From Stictocephala bisonia (Eukaryota; Arthropoda; Insecta; Hemiptera; Membracidae), in NCBI GenBank assembly GCA_035578905.1, contig JAQJVL010000150.1, positions 829,949 to 893,948 of the forward strand: 64,000 nucleotides of DNA, written 5' to 3'. Both the position numbers and the translations under genes were made by a program. Positions 57,975-64,000 of this stretch are shown here, piece after piece. The notes under the pieces are model-generated. The model worked only from the letters and a program-made list of their open reading frames with translations. It made no database searches and was not told where the DNA came from. Each line of letters begins with the position of its first letter. The stretch's first letter is position 1.

Positions 57975-59230
57975 AAAAAAATATGTATCTAGAATATTTA
58001 GAATGTAACCATGTCTTATTTCCCTCTCAATTTGGCTCCCGTCAAGGTAAATGTACAGCTAATGCTATATTTGAGCTTGTTGATCTGGTGTCATCGGCCA
58101 TGGATGGATTGAGGTTCGCTGTAGGTGCCTTCTGCGATCTGTCTAGGGACTTTGATTGCGTTGATCATGGGATTCTGGTTGAGAAGCTGAAGTTCTATGG
58201 AATTGGCGGTACTGCTTTGAGGTGGCTGAAATCTTTTCTGGAAGATCGAAAACAGAAAGTTGATGATTGTGCATCTAGCAACTTAAAAAAAGTAATTTCA
58301 GTAGTCCTCAGGGCTCCATACTAGGCCCTTTACTTTTTCTTATATACTGCAATGACCTCCCTGAGACAGCTTTCGAAGCTAAAATTCTCATGTATGGAGA
58401 TGATACATCAATAGTTGCGCCCAAAAAGAACAAAAAAGATCTTTCTCGAACTCTCCTAATAACCTTTCTCAAATTAATCACTAGTTTGAAGCCAATGGAC
58501 TAAAACTTAATCCTGATAAAACCCAGTATATCAACTTCCATTTAAATCATGTCAATAATCCTCAAACTAACTTCTCTTTTATACCTATGCAACTAAATTC
58601 AGTTACCTCAAACAGATTACTTGGTCTAGAAATAGATTCTGCTTTGACCTGGTGCTCGCATGTTCATTCTCTCCTGCCTAAATTAAGCAAGGCTTTTTAT
58701 GCATTATTAGCTTTATCACAGTCTGTTAATTCGAAGATCCTTAAACAAGCGTACTTTGCATACTTCCATTCGCTAATTTCCTATGGGTTAATATTCTGGG
58801 GTAACTCGTGCGAATCTGCCAGGTGTTTTTATCTCAGAAACGGACTGTTAGATTGCTTGCAGGTGCAGGCTCAAGAGAACCGTGCAAACCCCATTTTCAA
58901 AGATTGGGTATTCTCCCTTTACCCTCTCTCTTCATTTTTCAATGCTTTAACTTTTTTAAAACAAACTGTGATAAATTTTTTAATAAAAACCATCAGCACA
59001 ATCATTTTACCTGGAATTCTACCATGATACAGTATCCAATACACAGAATCTCCTTTTTTGAAGCAACTACATCATAAATTTGCTCAAAAATTTACAACAA
59101 ATTCCCAATATTCTTAAGAAATGAATCCAGTCTAAGTAAATCAAACAGATTGGCTTTTGAGTTTCTTTTAGAAAACTCCTTCTACACTGTTGACAAATTT
59201 TTGTCACCTCCCACAAGATTGGATAATTGA
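57975..59230 (+). pseudogene. Decayed LINE reverse transcriptase
   Basis: Plus-strand frames give FPSQFGSRQGKCTANAIFEL, AVGAFCDLSRDFDCVDHGIL (first catalytic Asp region), QGSILGPLLFLIYCNDLPE after a frameshift near 58305, and MYGDDTSIV with YGDD at 58393-58404 in place of the usual Y/F-A-D-D. After more breaks come NRLLGLEIDSALTWCSHV, LKQAYFAYFHSLISYGLIFW and a tail ending IYNKFP...ENSFYTVDKFL near 59200. No endonuclease is present. It is more decayed than the LINE at 3890. It belongs to the same broad jockey/I/CR1-type group, clade unresolved. Confidence 0.85.
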
Positions 59231-59499
59231 GTCACTTAAACATAATTTATATGTCAATTATTTTTTAAAATTATAGTTGTGACCACATAATTTTTATTTT
59301 CTTTTTCTTATAAACTCGTAGTTTTATTATCTAATGACATGTGAGCAGGCATTGTGATAACTGATGGCTCATTTGTCATATTATGACTATGTATATAATG
59401 TTAGTTTTAAATTAATTTTTAATGACAAATCTTCTGCCTTTGCACTTGTATGCATGATAAGGCGTACCAGATGCTGTATAAATTAATCATATTCAAAGA

Positions 59500-60000
59500 T
59501 TAAGCATTCTCAACAGAGGTTTTAATTGCTGAGTATAATGTATTTATAATCGCTTGGAAGAGATTTGATGAATGTTGAGAAACAAAAGAAGAAGTATCTA
59601 AATCGTGTGCACTTATTAACATATTTATGAAACCATTCCATCCTAGAAAATCATTATAAGTCTTAAATTTTAAAAACATCCAGAGAGAATTTAATATTGA
59701 ATATAAAGTGAGCTTCAAACTAGGTACGGGTTCTAATTTTTTTACAGAAAGTGTTTGCAGTCCTTCACCATGAGACTTTGAGTATATTTCTATTGGAATA
59801 TTACCTTTCTTAGCGATTTCAGATTCGGTTGGAATTATTTTTAATCGTTTGATTGGTTTTCTAGGCTCTCATTACCAGGAGTCATGGATGGTAAATAATG
59901 GATGCTAAATAATGGAAGCTTCCCTTTCCATCTAGCGTGTTGACATTGAAATCTGCATTGTCATGCACAAATTGAACTAAAGTATATTTTTTTAATTTAA
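59500..60000 (-). pseudogene. Broken copy of a widespread, unnamed mobile-element-associated protein
   Basis: On the minus strand 59500-59870 is a single open frame of about 120 codons: KRLKIIPTESEIAKKGNIPI, LNSLWMFLKFKTYNDFLGW, NGFINMLISAHDLDTSSFV and INTLYSAIK. After a stop and frame change, 59900-60000 gives QFVHDNADFNVNTLDGKGSF. The blocks 'DN.D.N..TLDG..TFH' and 'LW......GW.GFM...H....SS..F......I..TL' recur together in many animal hypothetical proteins; I know no function. The 5' part is missing or lost beyond 60000, and the disrupted frame makes it a pseudogene or a split-exon gene. Confidence 0.55.
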
Positions 60001-60059
60001 ATTGGATCTGCGAAAACTGCAAATATTTGAACCACCACCATTTTGTAACAGAAAAAGCT

Positions 60060-60160
60060 TCTGAAGTGCGGTTTGCGGCACTATTCTTTGCTTGACCAAT
60101 AATTTAAAATGATGTGCATATCAACCTATGCTAACATAAAAATTTTCTACTGACTCTTCG
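60060..60160. repeat. Dispersed repeat, copy 2
   Basis: Matches 8575-8670: GCGGTTTGCGGCACTATTC, TTTGCTTGACC, AATGATGTGCATATCAACC. Confidence 0.7.
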
Positions 60161-61560
60161 AGAACTGTTCCCATAGAAGAAGAGCAGGACACTTAATACA
60201 TCTAAAAGTAGGTGTTTCTGTACAATTACCATGGGTGAAGTTTTGTTGCTTCATCTGATATGGTTACATTAAATTTAAGCCATACTTGAACTTGCACATA
60301 AGATAAGTATTTAAACTTTCGAGCACCACCATTTTGTTTAGGATTAATCTTTTGATGTCTATTTTCCGGCATGATGTTCTACTATTTAAGACCTTTAAAA
60401 TAGTATGAATTTTTTAAAATTTAAAAACCTTGGCCGAAGTAAAGTCTTGAGATTCAGTAAATGATGTTACATATTTTGTAGTGTTATTTAAAATTTAAAA
60501 TTTCATTACTTTGTGAAAAGAAAGTGTATCAATCTAATTAAATGATCCACACAGCTGGCTGATGAAAAGCAGTATATATTATCTAAGACATCATACTTTA
60601 ACGTGGGAAATTCCTACAATAATTACATTATTTTACAAATCCTCCCACAGAAATAATAATAAAAAAAAAAAAAAAAACGATTACGTGATAACCTGCACTT
60701 TCTCATGTCATTTGTTGCACAGCTGGATATTGGGTAATTTCAATTGTTACTGTATTTTTTTATACCTCTTGCAGCATATATCATCAACATGCAACTTCTC
60801 TTCTCTTATGGAGACAAAATTCACATATTTGGTTCTCTGCTTCTGGCTGAAATAATTTCAAAAATTGTTTAGTTTCATTTTTAAAAGAAACCAGAGCTTT
60901 CATTTCATACAAAATAAAACAATGTCTTAATAATACATTATTGTTGCTTGTATTGCAGTGTTAAGTAATATTTTTACAGTTAAACATCCAACTGATGTCG
61001 TTTTAGTAAATGGAAAAAAATTGCTAGTAAAAAAATATATATATCTAAAACCACTTACTATAAAAACAAACTGATAGTCCAAATCTATGTATTTACACAT
61101 GTGCTGCTATCTAACGGTGATTGAATCCAAATAAATGGCTCGAACGTCAGTTTTGTGATCTATCATTTAATTCAGCAAGTGCTGAAGAGAGACAGGAAAG
61201 GGAGGCTGCTGGCGCTACCTACCAAAACAGTACAAGACTAATTTAACATAACAGGGACTCTAGCTTTATGGGACCCATATGAATGAAGAGTCAATTTGTT
61301 CAATGCTAAAACTGAAAAGAGGAGTCATCAAATAATTTTAACAAAATATAAATGAGGAGATACAATTAAAAAGAGCATCCCTTTATAATGTTTTAAGTTA
61401 CTATATTGTATAATATTATTTTGTTTTTCTGTGTTAATCAAAACTAGGTCACGGTCGTTCGATTATATATAAGAAAAAATATAAGGACATGTATTTAAAA
61501 CATAAGTTACATGTGAAAAAAACTATGCCAATAAAACTAATATTTATTTTTATTTTTCAG
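60161..61560. other. Mostly AT-rich spacer; repeat motif at 61180-61240
   Basis: AGGGAGGCTGCTGGCGCTACC followed by AAAACAGTACAAGACT at 61198-61240 resembles GGGGAGGCCGCTGGTGCAACC followed by AAAACAGAACGAGAACT at 63014-63055, a pair of copies of an unnamed repeat. TGCTGCTATCTAACGGTG at 61100 matches 39378-39396 on the other strand. No gene seen. Confidence 0.45.
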
Positions 61561-61576
61561 ACGTATTAGCTAAAAT

Positions 61577-61608
61577 ATGGAAACAGAGCCATTAGAAGCA
61601 AAACAACG
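61577..61608 (+). CDS. First coding exon of an unrecognised gene
   Basis: The acceptor TATTTTTATTTTTCAG ends at 61560. The exon 61561-61608 carries 16 bases of 5' UTR, then ATG at 61577 and METEPLEAKQ plus two bases of the next codon, ending at a perfect donor CG|GTAAGT. The preceding acceptor implies an upstream non-coding exon. The split codon (CG + T gives Arg) joins in frame to the exon at 62822, which is the best evidence that both are real. Confidence 0.6.
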
Positions 61609-62821
61609 GTAAGTAACATATGTTTTCATTGTATAAAATAAGTTCTAATGATAATATTTTGTTCCAAAAGTATATTTAATATGTATATAAAAGTTGGGTT
61701 AGGGAAGTTTAACCCCATTTAGCACTCTATGGAAGCTTTTTAGGTGTTTCCACTTCAAACAAATTATTTTTCATGTAATAAATTGGTTAAATACATACAA
61801 CGATGAAGGCAATCCAAAGCAATTTCCAAAAGCATTTCCAAACGGTCAAAACAAAAAATTTATTACATTTTCCACTTAACAGTGATTTGATATAATATAA
61901 GGAATAGAAATAATATCCATGCACAATACAGAAGAACTGCTATGGCAGGAAGTAATGTCTTACATCATGGTGTGTGTTTGTGTAAAGCTCTTCCAGAAAC
62001 TATAACAAATTAACAATTAATTATGATAAATTAAAACAATTGAAAAAAATGTTTTCATGGTAATTTTTTAAAAATCTGTTGCAAAGTATATACTCTATCA
62101 ATTTAAGTTTAATATTGTTGTAATCAATTTGTATATTATTTTAATTTGTAACATGTAATTTTGAATTTTGACTCTGTCATGTTTTTGTTAAACTTGTTAA
62201 AAAATAGAAAAAAATGTATACTTCAAATTTACAATTTAAACAATGTACACAATATATGAAAATCATAAAAAATAATGTTATGACAGGCTATAGTGAGAGT
62301 GTTTTTGTGCTGGCCATATTATAAATAGAATATATAAATAAGGTAGCCGAACAACACCAAGTAGAAGGCACATCTCTGATTTGCATGAATGACTATGAAT
62401 AATGTAAATTTAATTGACTTGAAGGTCCAGGTTCAACAGATCCAGAACCTTACAACTCCATATGATAGCTCGAGAATATAGCAGCAAGAAAGCAATAATT
62501 GTTTAGAAATTCTTTCAAAAAAATACTACCAACCTAAATTTCTGAGAAAGTTTAAAAATATTATGTACAACACTTAAAGCAATTTGTCCCTTATAATTGT
62601 TGCTGTTTTGTCTTATGTTAATTACTATTGTTGTCTCGCTTCTTTAAATTTTATTTGTTGTCAAACGCGCTTTTTAAAAGCAATACATTGATATAGTATT
62701 GTTTAAGTATTTTTAATTTGATAAATTTATATACAATTTGTACCTTTTTAAGGAAATACATTTCTGTTCATCTCCTTTAAATGTAACAGTAACAATAACT
62801 GTAAGATAATTTATATTACAG

Positions 62822-62909
62822 TCCACAACAAAGCAATTCTAACATTAGTACCATCATAGATACAGACTGTCCAAGGCAATTCATTTGCTGTATGGACGTG
62901 CATCAAAAG
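62822..62909 (+). CDS. Second coding exon of the 61.6-kb gene
   Basis: Acceptor AATTTATATTACAG and donor CAAAAG|GTGAAT frame 88 bases. The first base completes Arg from the previous exon; then come PQQSNSNISTIIDTD and CPRQFICCMDVHQK, ending in phase 0. Unspliced, the frame would stop five codons later. The N-terminal part is Gln/Ser/Asn-rich and probably disordered; the Cys-containing end could lead into a domain or membrane segment in later exons. The combined 40 residues do not identify the protein. The intron is 1,213 bp. Confidence 0.6.
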
Positions 62910-64000
62910 GTGAATGGTCTCAAATAAGCGCTTGGACAACTGTTTGGCATACTTATTAGCTCAGGTGTGCTGTCACTTCAACGTGTGCTGGTAGGATGAA
63001 GAAATACAGAGAGGGGGAGGCCGCTGGTGCAACCTCTGAAAACAGAACGAGAACTCTTTCGTAGGACAGAAAAACGACTTCATTGAAGACATATAAGCAG
63101 ACATCTTCTTGTTTGTAATGTCTACATGTTTTTGGGCTAACAATTATACTTTTATGTGATTTCTCGTCAGTAATCTATGTTATTGTTGTAAGTATTATGA
63201 AAAATACAAATATATTTATTAATTTGTTTATTCATTTATTATTCATTCACTTACGTTTCTCCCAGTTACAAATCTGCCACCTTCCACTCAAAATTATTTG
63301 ACATTTTTAAACACTGGGACACAATTTTGAGAAAATAACATTTGTTGACAATCCCAATTTAAGAGATAAACTGATTAAGTTCTTTTAGGTTTGGTTCAAG
63401 GCTATCAGACTAGAATTTAACAGTAGACAAGGTCAGTTTATCTTTAATCACAACATTCTTGAACTATCAGTGTGTGTTTTACCTTTAGTGGGTTACTTCC
63501 TTATAAGTTTCCTCATTTTCTATTTTTCACGTTATATTAATTATTATTTTAGTAGGTTACAAAGTTGTAGGATGACAGTTTAAAATTCTATAATGTATTC
63601 TCCTATTAAAATATTAACCTTAATACCACGTTGTTATAAAAAGTAGATACTATTGGTAAAAGTTGTAACTGTATATAAACATCAGTACTCCATTTCTTCG
63701 GTCTGGAAGATGAAGGATCTGCCGAGGTAACACCATGTGGGGTTGCATTCCTACCATCAACTATGAAAAGGGGATGATTTTGTTGGGTTAGTTTGGTCAT
63801 TTTTGAACAAAATTGCAAAAGTTATCAATTGAATAGACACTAAAATACTAATACTTGTCTTTCATTCCTAGTTTGAACGTTAACATTTACCACAAAGTAA
63901 TACTCTAACAGTTTTTATCAGTTTGACAATTATTGGTACTTAAAATGAAAACAGCGTGTAACAATAATGTAACATTTCTTGAAGTAGCTCCTGAAGAATT
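62910..64000. other. Probable intron or spacer with a repeat copy
   Basis: Holds the second copy of the repeat motif (63005-63065). A possible 41-base exon at 63686-63726 (ATCAG| ... GAG|GTAACA) was noted but its frame is ambiguous. No further exon of the 61.6-kb gene was confirmed. Confidence 0.35.

Noticed and set aside
63686..63726. Possible 41-base plus-strand exon with donor GAG|GTAACA
   Set aside because: Two frames are open, the acceptor lacks a pyrimidine tract, and the minus strand is also open over 70 codons; no way to choose.

Overview
The window looks like nuclear DNA from an insect, most likely a hemipteran. This is inferred from the AT-rich composition, GT-AG introns, and LINE, tRNA-SINE and IS630/mariner-type remnants of kinds common in that order. 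There is no prokaryotic organisation: no operons, ribosome-binding sites or closely packed genes. Most of the 64 kb is repeats and decayed mobile elements. Only scattered short exons look like host coding sequence, and I could not name any of their proteins.

Layout. 0.6-1.3 kb: a 47-bp minisatellite. 1.9-3.7 kb: a transposase scrap, two tRNA-derived SINEs and a tandem block related to a TA-flanked MITE at 35.6 kb. 3.9-6.2 kb: a 5'-truncated LINE whose reverse-transcriptase frame is still open (689 codons). 7.7-8.4 kb: a broken IS630/mariner-like transposase. 10.35-22.74 kb: a 12.4-kb A/C-rich satellite built hierarchically (about 35 bp, then about 0.98 kb, then 4,418 bp with about 2.2 near-identical copies). 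23.5-30.2 kb: two more minisatellites, candidate exons, a SINE, and a minus-strand gene end at 28.1-28.4 kb with two decayed copies of its penultimate exon beside it. 32.2-37.1 kb: two related minisatellites in opposite orientation. 37.2-38.0 kb: a jockey-like LINE tail.

39.7-47.4 kb: a probable first coding exon (39.67 kb), three LINE 3' tails, a 1.28-kb inverted-repeat element, a two-exon plus-strand gene end (45.34-45.86 kb), and a decayed antisense LINE that generates several pyrimidine-rich spurious ORFs. 48.4-55.3 kb: three minus-strand terminal exons (48.4, 52.3, 55.2 kb), a 2.4-kb transposon with TIRs of about 300 bp (49.6-52.0 kb) and a hAT-like MITE. 56-60 kb: a candidate exon, a second decayed LINE and a broken copy of a widespread unnamed protein family. 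61.6-62.9 kb: two plus-strand exons that join in frame at the start of a gene.

Main points: the recent 4.4-kb higher-order satellite, which may be a true expansion or an assembly effect; the long-TIR transposon; and about a dozen short exons that single-ORF tracks miss because their introns are full of repeats. All exon calls rest on reading frame plus splice signals only.
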